Part shown: positions 1 to 9,707 of the stretch, piece by piece
How positions within the stretch are numbered: position 1 is the first letter of the stretch
How the letters are laid out: the number at the start of each line of letters is the position of its first letter
Assembly: GCA_003693505.1 (NCBI GenBank)
Contig: QUZD01000031.1
Coordinates: 105,121-169,120, forward strand
Source: Pseudonectria foliicola
Lineage: Eukaryota > Ascomycota > Sordariomycetes > Hypocreales > Nectriaceae
Reading direction: 5' to 3'
Length of the DNA stretch: 64,000 nucleotides
Translations under genes and position numbers: made by a program
The notes under the pieces: generated by a model
Seen by the model: the letters and a program-made list of their open reading frames with translations, nothing else
What the model was told of the DNA's origin: nothing
The model's database searches: none

Positions 1-1275
1 TCTCATCTGGGCAGCTTTTATCTCATCCACTTCGATACTGCTCTTCGGATCGCACGTTTCATGATATGCGCTGGATGGAAGCCCAAGGGCCACCATCAAG
101 GTTGATGGAAACAAATCCTCCACAGACTGAAGCGCAGTCTTGACAAGCTGCTCATATGGGCGTTTCTCCACATACGTCTCAAAGCTTAGCTCACGAGCAC
201 CCGATTGACGTTCCTCCTTGATAAGGTTCTCGATCTGCTCCCTGTATTCATCCTCGTGAATCCATTGCTGAGCTTGAGAGTTGCGAGCATCGGCGGACAT
301 GGAGACAAGGTCTTCGGGAAGTAATGTGGTGTCTTTGCTTTGACCAGCTCGCAGCATCTGTCGTTTCCGCCTTTTCGTCTCATCTGCCCATATACCTGCC
401 ATGCTGTGGACTAGCTTCACATCACCGGGAATCGGATTGTCTCGCTCGATGAAGTCGTGATGTAATGGTCGTTCCTTTACTTGTTGTCGGTTGAGTATAT
501 CCTGCACACATATGTCCACCTCTATAGAGCAATGACTGACTCGCGGAAGGGCCAGATTGTCTGTTATGCGCTCCGAGGGAATAGAACGACTATGCCATGA
601 ATGCGGTGAGCTCGAATTTTGGACATATTCAGGGACCGGGGCCCGAAAATGTACGTTGGAGCTATCGAGGTTGTCGCAGCCGTACAGATTGAAATCGACC
701 ATGAATTGGAGAAGATACTGAAGGTGCACCTCGTATGGCTGAAATTTATGGTTCATGATGGCACCTTGTTGGAGAAGATCTGCCAGCCTTGACATCACAA
801 TTGGATTGAACATGTAGATCTTCAGGAAGAAGCGATAGCCCACATGGAAGCCATAGAAAGGAACCCCCTTGACCAGAGTGATTCTAGCCACAAACTGAGC
901 ATTTTCTTTGTATTGGTCACGACGATAGCTCACTGCTAAAGCGTGGTCAATCGAGAGGTGAAGACGATAGATGTATGCACCAACTAGAGCAGTTAGATCA
1001 GCTACCGGCGCAACTAGGGTATAACGCGTTATCAACCAACCTTCATCTGGAGCTATACTCCCGTCGTACTCAACGTACAGATATGGGAATGCCCCATGAA
1101 TGTGCGCGCATACTTTTTGACCTGTCTCGGTTGACCCAAAGACCCGGATTATGGGAACCTTTGGCCCTTTGATCAGTTCTGCTTGTTCGACATCATTGCG
1201 CAGTTGTGGGTCATATCGCGTAGGGGTAGCTTGATAATGATCAATGCAATTGAGCCTTAGTCGGAACAAATCCAT
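1..1275 (-). CDS. REV3: DNA polymerase zeta catalytic subunit, N-terminal part (runs off left edge)
   Basis: The minus strand is open without a stop or intron from an ATG at 1275 to base 1, giving 425 residues. The start reads MDLFRLRLNCIDHYQATP, followed by the B-family N-terminal signatures IRVFGSTETGQ, FPYLYVEYDG and then YIYRLHLSIDHALAVSYRR and GVPFYGFHVGYRFFLKIY. This is the N-terminal domain of Rev3, the catalytic subunit of the error-prone translesion polymerase zeta that works in the nucleus with Rev7. The exonuclease-like and polymerase domains lie beyond the window; the full protein is usually over 1,500 residues. It is divergent from SLU7, with 396 bp between the starts. Identification rests on family resemblance and is strong; only the left boundary is unknown. 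Confidence 0.9.
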   Translation of the reverse strand, partial: MDLFRLRLNCIDHYQATPTRYDPQLRNDVEQAELIKGPKVPIIRVFGSTETGQKVCAHIHGAFPYLYVEYDGSIAPDEGWLITRYTLVAPVADLTALVGAYIYRLHLSIDHALAVSYRRDQYKENAQFVARITLVKGVPFYGFHVGYRFFLKIYMFNPIVMSRLADLLQQGAIMNHKFQPYEVHLQYLLQFMVDFNLYGCDNLDSSNVHFRAPVPEYVQNSSSPHSWHSRSIPSERITDNLALPRVSHCSIEVDICVQDILNRQQVKERPLHHDFIERDNPIPGDVKLVHSMAGIWADETKRRKRQMLRAGQSKDTTLLPEDLVSMSADARNSQAQQWIHEDEYREQIENLIKEERQSGARELSFETYVEKRPYEQLVKTALQSVEDLFPSTLMVALGLPSSAYHETCDPKSSIEVDEIKAAQMR

Positions 1276-1671
1276 GTTCCTTTCAGACCCAAGATTTCGA
1301 AAGAAACGCGTCCATATAGTGCATAACGCTGCATTTGCCAAGCGGATGTCTGATTGTGAAAGAGTGCAAGTCTCATTCAAGAGTCGACTACCTAGACAGT
1401 GCTGGTTCCGTCGCGAAGTCACGTGGTAGTTAAGTGGCTCTTAGTCTGCCTACCAAAGGTACCTACATATGTATGTACCTACCTACCTGCTTTCTCAAAT
1501 AAGGTAAGGTGCAGTGCTCACCTACCTACGTACCTACCTACACCCAACTTGAGGCCCGAACATTCCTTTCAACTCTGCTCAAGGCAAGACGAAGCTCCTT
1601 CTGCCTTGCGCGTCCCGAACGAACTTTTCTGCGCGCGCTCTCCCTGCTTACTTCGACCTACTGCGCCCAGT
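1276..1671. promoter_or_regulatory. Divergent intergenic region between REV3 and SLU7
   Basis: This 396 bp segment separates two divergent start codons, so it must hold both promoters. It contains a cluster of TACCTACC and GGTACCTA-type motifs and, just before SLU7, a pyrimidine-rich stretch that is probably its 5' leader. No further gene is visible. Confidence 0.6.
1457..1551. repeat. Cluster of TACCTACC / GGTACCTA simple motifs
   Basis: Within about 95 bp the tetramer CTAC/TACC recurs many times (ggtacctacatatgtatg, then runs of tacctacc and a second run near 1519-1551). The same motif type recurs in other intergenic stretches of this window (about 5,770, 10,720, 13,440, 13,530, 42,820 and 50,690). 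It is low-complexity sequence of unknown role. Confidence 0.7.
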
Positions 1672-3048
1672 ATGCCTCCACCGAAGAAGCCAGAGTCTGG
1701 TGCCGCCTCGAAAGAAGAAAACATTTACATCCCGGCCTTCATTAGCAAGCGGCCATTCTACGCCGGGGAAGAAGGCGACGACAATGATTACCTAAAACAT
1801 CAGCGCCGGGAGGAGAAGAACGAAAAGTCGCAGTGGTACGATCGTGGGCGAAAAGCAGGCCCTGCCGCGACAAAGTATCGGAAAGGCGCATGCGAGAACT
1901 GTGGCGCAATGACACACAAGGCCAAAGATTGCCTAAGCCGACCTAGAGCCAAGGGCGCCAAGTGGACCGGGAGGGATATCCAGGCCGATGAGGTTGTCCA
2001 AGATGTGAATATGGGCTGGGACGCAAAACGAGATCGATGGAATGGTTATGACGCCAAAGAATATCGTTCGGTCGTTGAAGAGTACAATCAGATGGAGGAA
2101 CTTCGAAAGAAGGCCCAGAAAGACCCTGTTGATGATGAAGAGAAGGATGATGGAGACAGATACGCCGAAGAAAACGACATGAGCAAACATCAGAGCACAG
2201 CAACACGACAACTGCGCTTACGAGAAGATACCGCGAAGTACCTGCTTAACCTTGATTTGGAGTCTGCCAAGTACGATCCAAAAACAAGATCGCTGGTCGA
2301 CAGTGGTGCCACTGCTGATAAGGCTGCTGATTTGTTTGCCGAGGAAGGCTACATGCGTTCATCTGGAGCGGCCGGCGAGTTTGAGAATGCTCAGCGTTAT
2401 GCGTGGGAAGCACAGGAGAAGAGTGGCGACACCAGCCAACATTTGCAGGCCAACCCTACTGCGGGGGAGTTCTACCGGAAGAAGGAACGAGAGGAAGCAG
2501 AGAAGCAGCGCGCAGAGCGGGAAAAGCTTTTGCTTGAGAAATATGGCGGCGGAGAACAGAAGAAGATGCCATCAACACTTCGCAACATGATCACGGAGTC
2601 GGAAAGCTTTGTGGAGTACGACGAAGCTGGCTTGATCAAGGGAGCGCCGCGCAAACTGGTCAAGTCAAAGTACGCTGAAGACGTACTGATCAACAACCAT
2701 ACTTCCGTTTGGGGAAGCTGGTGGTCCAACTTCAAATGGGGGTACTCTTGCTGTCACTCCTTCATAAAAAACAGCTATTGCACTGGAGAAGAAGGGAAAG
2801 AAGCCTGGGAAGCTGCTGAGCGGCAGCGGACTGGCGTAGATATGATTGGCAATGAGGCGGAGAAAGACGAAGTGCCGCTGGATGAAGTGGGCGACGAGAA
2901 GCCGGCAGACGTCAAGTCACAAAAACGTACGAGGGAGGAAATGATGAACGGCGTGACTGAAGAAGAGATGGACCATTATAGGCGAAAGAGGACAGCCGCG
3001 GATGACCCCATGGCAAAGATGTTGGGCAAGGACGAACTGCTCGAGTAG
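1672..3048 (+). CDS. SLU7: Pre-mRNA splicing factor Slu7
   Basis: Single-exon gene of 458 residues. I chose the ATG at 1672 because MPPPKKPESGAASKEENIYI is the typical Slu7 start; the frame is open further upstream but that part is simple-repeat promoter sequence. A CCHC zinc knuckle (CENCGAMTHKAKDC, C-x2-C-x4-H-x4-C) sits at residues 74-87, and the conserved Slu7 core follows: WTGRDIQADEVVQ, MGWDAKRDRWNGYDAKEY and, later, SVWGSWW. Slu7 acts in the spliceosome at the second catalytic step, in 3' splice-site selection. The C-terminal third is rich in K, E and R, with KRTREEM resembling a nuclear signal. Length matches filamentous-fungal orthologues. Its lack of introns is notable beside intron-rich neighbours. 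Confidence 0.95.
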   Translation: MPPPKKPESGAASKEENIYIPAFISKRPFYAGEEGDDNDYLKHQRREEKNEKSQWYDRGRKAGPAATKYRKGACENCGAMTHKAKDCLSRPRAKGAKWTGRDIQADEVVQDVNMGWDAKRDRWNGYDAKEYRSVVEEYNQMEELRKKAQKDPVDDEEKDDGDRYAEENDMSKHQSTATRQLRLREDTAKYLLNLDLESAKYDPKTRSLVDSGATADKAADLFAEEGYMRSSGAAGEFENAQRYAWEAQEKSGDTSQHLQANPTAGEFYRKKEREEAEKQRAEREKLLLEKYGGGEQKKMPSTLRNMITESESFVEYDEAGLIKGAPRKLVKSKYAEDVLINNHTSVWGSWWSNFKWGYSCCHSFIKNSYCTGEEGKEAWEAAERQRTGVDMIGNEAEKDEVPLDEVGDEKPADVKSQKRTREEMMNGVTEEEMDHYRRKRTAADDPMAKMLGKDELLE

Positions 3049-3440
3049 TCGACATGCTGGTACAAGTTGATGATTAAACATTCCACCTGGTGCCTCCATT
3101 GTCTGCCAATACATGAATCGCAACGGTCGCCTTTAGGCAATAGCCCGCAGTGGAACAAAAAAAAAAGGCCAAGAGGGCAAGGCCATCGCATCATCAACTA
3201 CGATTTTTTTTGGAGGGGTGAAGTGGATGAATCGTTGCAATTCGTGGAAAACTCGTTACATACAGCTAGGGAGTGGTACAAAGGGTTTTTATTGTCGTCA
3301 AGATGAGCGAAATCATTCCATTTTTTAATCCTCTGGCCAACGCCGCAAGCTATGAAGAGAATTCCCTTCCCATGATTGGTATTCCACCACCAACTGCCCT
3401 AGACATGCGGGAGAAACCGTTTGACACATGGTAAATGCAT
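3049..3440. other. Convergent intergenic region SLU7/RPS9
   Basis: This 392 bp stretch lies between two convergent stop codons and should hold both 3' untranslated regions. It shows short A-rich runs (aaaaaaaaaa near 3160) but nothing else I can interpret. Confidence 0.5.
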
Positions 3441-4164
3441 TTATTCCTCATCCTCTTCCTCCTCCTCGCCCTCGCCACCCTCAGCAGCCTTGGCCTTCTT
3501 TCTGCGGACACGGCCGGGGCGACCGCCACCGAAGGGCGAGGTGAGAGAGAAGTCGATGTGCTTCTGGGAGTCGAGACGGACGATGAACGAGGGAACGTTG
3601 ACGATCTGCTTGCCGACTCGGATGTGGCGCTGACGGATCAGGACACGGGCGTGGTGGATGGACTTGGCGAGGCCGAGCTTGTACACGCAGGTCTGGAGAC
3701 GGCGCTCAAGGAAATCCTCGATCTTCAGGGCGAGGACGTAATCGAGCTTCATGCGGGACTCGTCAAGGACACCGACACGGACAAGACGTCGAATCAGGGC
3801 ATTGCCCTCGAAAAGACGCTTGGGGTCCTTCTCGTCGAGAGTAAGGAGCTGACTGCGAGGATGTTAGATCGCTGTAGTCTCGGAGGGGCATCGTCACAAT
3901 TTCGGCGTCTGAAGCAACGTACCGAGCAGCACGACGGATCTTGGACAGAGTCAGTCCGACTCGCCAGACCTCACGCTTATTGCGCAGGCCATACTCGCCA
4001 ACGAGCTTAAGCTCAGAGTCCCTATTATATCCTGTCAGTCTTCATTCACATCGACTTAAACAGAGACAAGCTCGTGTTCAGTGGCCGGTGATTACTGACA
4101 ATCGAGCAGCCTCGAAGGGTCTGCGAGGGACACGGGAGGTCTTCGAATAGGCGCGAGGAGGCAT
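3441..4164 (-). CDS. RPS9: 40S ribosomal protein S9 (uS4)
   Basis: Three exons on the minus strand: 4164-4100, 4021-3923 and 3852-3441, joined to 191 residues. The protein starts MPPRAYSKTSRVPRRPFEAAR, continues LDSELKLVGEYGLRNKREVW and carries the S4 RNA-binding domain at roughly residues 107-170 (LERRLQTCVYKLGLAKSIHH, then RVLIRQRHIRVGKQIV). The tail is basic and then acidic (VRRKKAKAAEGG followed by a Glu run), usual for fungal uS4. It is a small-subunit protein that binds 18S rRNA early in assembly and helps decoding accuracy. Introns are 78 and 70 nt; the first splits the Leu codon after AAR. Divergent from RPL21. Confidence 0.95.
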
Positions 4165-4550
4165 CCTGATTTGATGTTAACGAATGCTCGTCGTCTTGAT
4201 TTCGAAGTCTTGACTTACTTGACGGCTTGCTCCTGTGTGTTGGCGGGAGTTGAACTTTTGCACACAAGTCTGAAAAGCAGCTGGTTGTGGGGAGGTAAAT
4301 TTGGCTGACATACTTTATCACGTGCATGCAAATTGGGGAGCCCTAATGGGTCTCAAGGTCCACCCACAACCATTCACGCCCTTGCCCTACTGAGGGACAG
4401 AAAAAATTATCGGATTATCCACTTATCCGTCCGCACAAGGCCGCCCTCAGAAATCCACAACACCACGAGTTGAAGGCTTTACCTCCATCACCTTCGCAAT
4501 CCCACGCCTACTAATCCCAACCCACCCGCGGCCGCAGAACACGATTCGAG
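4165..4550. promoter_or_regulatory. Shared divergent promoter of RPS9 and RPL21
   Basis: This 386 bp segment separates the starts of two ribosomal-protein genes read in opposite directions. It contains CCCTAATGGG near 4350 and GCCCTACTGAGGG near 4384, loosely like the CCCTA-type elements of some fungal ribosomal-protein promoters, and a pyrimidine-rich stretch before RPL21. The arrangement is seen directly; common regulation is inferred. Confidence 0.6.
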
Positions 4551-5231
4551 ATGGGTCACTCTTACGGAAAGCGAGCGGGCACCCGCGTGCGTCGAAATTC
4601 ATTCTCTGTCGATATCGCCGTCATACTGATGAGTTCTTAGTATGCCTTCAGCCGCGATTTCCGCCAGAAGGGCATGATCGCCCTGAACACCTACCTGCGA
4701 ACCTACCGGTGAGCGCTGCTCTCAGAACGAATCTCGAAATATGCGACTAACCCAACGGCTGCAGCGTCGGTGATATCGTTGATATCAAGACGAACGGTGC
4801 TGTTCAGAAGGGGTAAGCTTTTCAACGATCTTCGATGCGGCCTGCGATCAACTACGCTGGAGATGCAGGCTCAATGGGCACAAAAACTGACAGGAAGTAG
4901 TATGCCCTACAAGGTCTACCACGGCAAGACTGGCGTCATCTACAACGTTGCCAAGAGCGCCGTCGGCATCATCATTTACAAGAAGGTCAAGCACCGTTAC
5001 CTCGAGAAGCGCATCAACATCCGAATCGAGCACATCACCCCTTCGCGATCGAGAGACGACTTCCTGAAGCGAGTGAAGGCCAACGCCGCTGCCAAGAAGC
5101 AGGCCAAGACCGACGGTGTCGCCGTCCAGGTCAAGCGCCAGCCTCTTGGCCCCCGTGAGGCCCGAACGGTCTCCCTGGCCGACAGCCCCCCTGAGACCCT
5201 CACTCCTCTCCCCTACGAGACCACGATCTAA
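4551..5231 (+). CDS. RPL21: 60S ribosomal protein L21 (eL21)
   Basis: Four exons: 4551-4586, 4641-4708, 4765-4812 and 4901-5231, joined to 160 residues, the normal length for eL21. The product begins MGHSYGKRAGTRYAFSRDF and continues RQKGMIALNTYLRTYRVGD, VDIKTNGAVQKGMPYKVYHG, KTGVIYNVAKSAVGIIIYKK and RINIRIEHITPSRSRDDF, all diagnostic of the family. It is a structural protein of the cytoplasmic large subunit. Three introns crowd into the first third and the first exon is only 36 nt, a pattern common in fungal ribosomal-protein genes. All junctions are GT-AG and keep frame. Confidence 0.95.
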
Positions 5232-6292
5232 AATATTCCTGCGAGGGGTTGTGTGGTGCCTACTTCTTTTTGCTTGGGGAAATGCGTCCGGATGGGAAAG
5301 AAATCTGCATGGCAAAGGGCTTGCAATTTGATGTCCATAGGGAAATGAGACCAAAAAGTGACATCCATGGGGCCGTTGCTCTTCCAAGTATTTATTGAAG
5401 ACCTATCCGGTGAATGTTGAACGATGGAGAATGCGGCGCCAGTGCTGGTCGAGTCCTGTCATTGGTAATGCGTGTGCGATACCTAGGCAGTCACGTTGTC
5501 AGGTAAAATTGAGTTACATCTTTTGCCTGCTACGGAAAGATTCAACGAATATTCATGACCTGGTTTTTGGTCGGAAGCTGCAGCATGTTCGTCGTGTGCT
5601 GAAGAGAAAGGAATTACCTAAATTAAGTATTCGTAGCATACTAGTTTAGCCCGCCTGGATGCAGGGCCGCTCCTAACTTGCTTGGGAATCTACTCGCCGC
5701 TGGAAGGCAATCCACACAGGGGGCTTACAGTAACCACCCGTTCTTCCTATGCCCGCCAGCGGCCTTCATGCCTGAGTACCTTAGTAGGTAGGCATATCAG
5801 ACGCTTTTGCATCGCAATGAAATCAAAACCTCGTTCATCTTCTCATGCACCTACCTATGCAACCGAACTGGGAAATCGCGGAGAATCTCACCTCCCGAAC
5901 TCCGATCCTGGAGTGATCAGCTTCGCCCCACCTGCCCTGAAAGAGAGATACATGTGGGCCTCATTCCGCCATATGACGATTCCTGCCTCACCCAAGCCAC
6001 GAATGCTGTCGCATCCAACTGTTGGCTTACGACACCTTCTGCGCGTCCTCTTCAGGCACCCAGCGAAAACCACTTGGAAACCGCCGTCTTTCCAGCGCTC
6101 TCGAATACTTGGATTTTGGGCCTCTAGCATTTGTCTCTCATTCTGCCACCCCTTTCTTTCGCTTGCGGATTGCTCGGGACTGCTTTCAGGGGTTGTATGC
6201 GCCCAAAACAACCACCACTTCCACGACCCTTCACAGCAACCAACGCATCGAATCGAGCTCCCTTGCTATAAGCCAAGTCGCCTACAGCAACA
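5232..6292. other. Intergenic region RPL21-SLA2
   Basis: About 1.06 kb between genes read in the same direction. It should hold the RPL21 3' end and the SLA2 promoter. A TACCTTAGTAGGTAGG motif lies near 5776. Long open frames here overlap each other on both strands and resemble nothing known. Confidence 0.5.
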
Positions 6293-9200
6293 ATGGCTGC
6301 CGTGCGTGGAATGGAACATACCAAGTGTGTCCTATATACCTCTTCTAAGCTATCTCGAGCTTCATTAGCTAACCAGAGCTTTCAGAACCGATCAGGAGCT
6401 TGCCATCAATATTCGAAAAGCCACCAACAACGAAGAGATTTCTCCCAAGCGCAAACATGTAAGAGCATGCATCGTTTACACCTGGGACCATCGGTCTTCG
6501 CAGGCCTTTTGGGCTGGTATCAAGGTGTAAGTTGTGCGCTTCATTATCCGCTTGTTCCATCCGGTCTAATTGGCATAATCGAACCCAGTCAACCCATCAT
6601 GGCCGACGAAGTTCAGACTTTCAAGGCACTGATAACAATACACAAAGTCCTGCAGGAGGGCCACCCGAGCGCACTCAAGGAAGCAATGGCCAACCGTGGT
6701 TGGATTGACAGTCTCAACCGTGGAATGGCCGGCGAGGGCATGCGCGGCTACGGCCCTTTGATCCGCGAATACGTCTACTACCTTCTCGCGAAACTGTCGT
6801 TCCATCATCAGCACCCTGAGTTCAATGGCACCTTCGAATACGAGGAGTACCTAAGTCTGAAGGCCATCAATGACCCCAACGAGGGTTACGAAACCATTTC
6901 GGATCTGATGGTGCTCCAAGACAAGATTGAGCAATTTCAGAAGCTCATTTTTTCCCATTTCCGAAATGTTGGCAATAACGAGTGTCGTATTGCTGCTTTA
7001 GTACCCCTTGTTCAAGAAAGCTATGGCATCTACAAGTTCATCACTAGCATGCTACGTGCAATGCATTCGAGTGGGTGGTCCCCGAAGGGCGCAAAACCGA
7101 AGGAATACTGACGTAGAATCTAGCGACCGGCGACGATGAGGCTCTTGAACCCCTCCGAGAGCGATACAATGCCCAACACTACCGGCTTGTCAAGTTTTAT
7201 TACGAGTGTTCCAACCTTCGATATCTCACCAGCCTAATCACGATCCCCAAGCTTCCTCAAGACCCTCCCAACCTCCTGGCCGAAGATGACGATGCTCCGG
7301 CTTTGCCAGCTCGACCGAAGCAGGAGATCGAAAGGCAGCCAACCCCCCCACCAGCGCCTAAGAATGAGGCGCCCGACGAAATGTCCGAGTTTTGGAAGAA
7401 TGAGCTAGATCGCCAGAATCGCGAATACGAAGAGCAACAGCGAGTGCTCGAGGAACGCCAACAACAGGCTCTTCTCGCACAACAACAAGCGCAGTTGCAG
7501 GCCCAGCGCGATTTCGATGAGCAGCAACGGCAGCTCATGGAGCAGCAGCAGCGTGAACAGGAGGCACTTCTTGCCCAGCAAGCTCAGTGGCAAACACAAG
7601 GCCGACTTGCTGAACTAGAGCGGGAGAATCTGAATGCGCGAGCACAATATGAGCGGGACCAGCTCATGCTCCAACAGTACGATCAGCGTGTCAAGTCTTT
7701 AGAGGGCGAGCTGGCGCAGATCCAAAATAGCCTTGGCCAGCAAATGTCGAGCAAGGATGATCAAGTCCGCGCCTTACAGGAACAGGTCAATACATGGAGA
7801 ACCAAGTATGAGGCCCTGGCGAAGCTCTATTCCCAACTCAGACACGAGCACCTAGACCTGTTGCAAAAGTTCAAGTCTGTACAGTTGAAGGCAGCCAGTG
7901 CTCAGGAGGCCATCGACAAGCGCGAAAAGTTGGAGCGTGAAATCAAGACGAAGAACCTGGAGCTTGCTGACATGATTCGGGAGCGTGATCGCGCACTCCA
8001 CGAGAAAGACCGCCAGAGCGGAAGCAGCAAGGATGAGGTGGAGAAACTCAGGCGCGAACTCCGCATGGCCATGGATCGAGCCGATAACCTGGAACGAAGT
8101 AAGGGCAACGAGCTATCAACCATGTTGGCCAAGTACAATCGTGAGATGGCCGACCTGGAAGAGGCACTGCGCAACAAATCACGCGCCCTGGAGGACGCAC
8201 ACATGAACGTCCGTGACGGAAACTCTGACCTGGAGCAGCTTCTTCGGGAAAAGGAGGAGGAACTCGAGGTCTACAAGGCTGGTATGGATCAGACGCTCAT
8301 TGAGCTCAATGAGCTCAAGCAAAGCCAAGGCGACACGGACAATGCGCTGGATGGACAGATTGATGCGCTCATTCTGTCCAACCTGGATAAGATCAACGAT
8401 ATCATTGACTCAGTCCTCCAGGCTGGAGTTGCACGGGTTGACGATGCACTCTACGAATTGGATTCGTCCATGCAGGCTGGTAACCAGAATGCGTCGCCTT
8501 CCTACGTCCTTTCCCAGATTGAGAAGGCGTCGGCCAGTGCCATGGAGTTTGCCACAGCCTTCAACAACTTCATTGCAGACGGGCCCAACAGCACGCATGC
8601 AGAGCTCATCAAGACGATCAACGTGTTCTCCGGCGCGATAGCAGACGTTTGCAGCAACACCAAAGGTCTTAGCCGACTGGCCACTGACGACAAGAAGACG
8701 GATGCACTGATGAATGGTGCTCGCCAATCGGCGTCGTCGACGGTGCAGTTCTTCCGTGGCCTCCAGAGTTTCCGTTTGGAGGGCATGGATCCCCTTCAGA
8801 AGACGGATGTTGTCATCAATAGCAACAACGATGTGCAGATGAACTTGCAGAAGCTCAACAAACTTGCCGAAGCGTTTGCCCCAGGCTTTGGCAAACTGGC
8901 TAACAACAAGGGCGATCTCGGTGATTTGGTCGATTCGGAGCTGAGCAAGGCAGCGGATGCTATCGCGGCCGCGGCCGCGCGACTAGCTAAGCTCAAGAAC
9001 AAGCCTCGCGATGGCTACTCGACTTATGAACTCAAGGTTCACGACTCGATCCTCGATGCGGCCTCGGCTATTACAAATGCTATCACGCAGCTTATCCAGG
9101 CTGCAACACTGACACAGACTGAAATCGTCCAGGCGGGGCGAGGATCATCTTCTCGTACCGCTTTTTACAAGAAGAACAATCGTTGGACCGAAGGACTCAT

Positions 9201-9707
9201 CTCTGCGGCCAAGGCGGTGGCTACTTCAACCAACAGGCTCATTGAAACGGCAGACGGCGTCATTTCGAACCGCAACAGTCCTGAGCAGCTCATTGTGGCT
9301 TCCAACGATGTTGCAGCTTCGACAGCCCAGCTCGTGGCGGCCAGCCGAGTCAAGGCTGGATTCATGTCCAAGAGCCAGGAAAAACTGGAGCAAGCAAGCA
9401 AAGCTGTCGGTGCAGCATGCCGAGCGCTGGTTCGACAGGTGCAGAGCATGATCAAGGAACGCAGCCAGGAGGAGGATCAGGTGGACTACTCCAAGCTCGG
9501 TGCGCACGAGTTTAAAGTGCGAGAGATGGAGCAGCAGGTAAGTGGAGTTATTGCCGTTGAATATGGCGGTTTGATCCGAATTATTTGTCGCGCATGTGTC
9601 TAACCAACATGGTGTGACAGGTCGAAATCCTTCAATTGGAGAACGCACTGGCATCCGCCCGGCATCGATTGGGCGAGATGCGGAAAATTTCGTACCAAGA
9701 GGAGTAA
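6293..9707 (+). CDS. SLA2: Endocytic actin-binding adaptor Sla2/End4 (HIP1R family)
   Basis: Five exons (6293-6324, 6386-6526, 6589-7070, 7124-9537, 9621-9707) give 1,051 residues, the usual length. The N-terminal ANTH domain (about 1-270) shows LAINIRKATN, KRKHVRACIVYTWDHRSSQA and FWAGIKVQPIMADEVQTFKA. A Pro-rich linker and a Gln-rich coiled coil (about 320-640) follow, then a talin-like I/LWEQ actin-binding module (about 820-1010, with STYELKVHDSILDAASAIT). The end reads VEILQLENALASARHRLGE. Sla2 binds PIP2 and clathrin light chain at the plasma membrane and links endocytic coats to actin. SLA2 is the standard flank of the mating-type locus in Pezizomycotina, as here. Four introns, all in frame. 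Confidence 0.96.

Noticed and set aside
1399..1671. N-terminal extension of SLU7
   Set aside because: The frame is open but consists of simple-repeat promoter sequence and would add residues unlike any Slu7.
5682..6368. A 228-codon plus-strand open frame upstream of SLA2
   Set aside because: It runs through the SLA2 start codon and first intron in another frame and resembles no protein.
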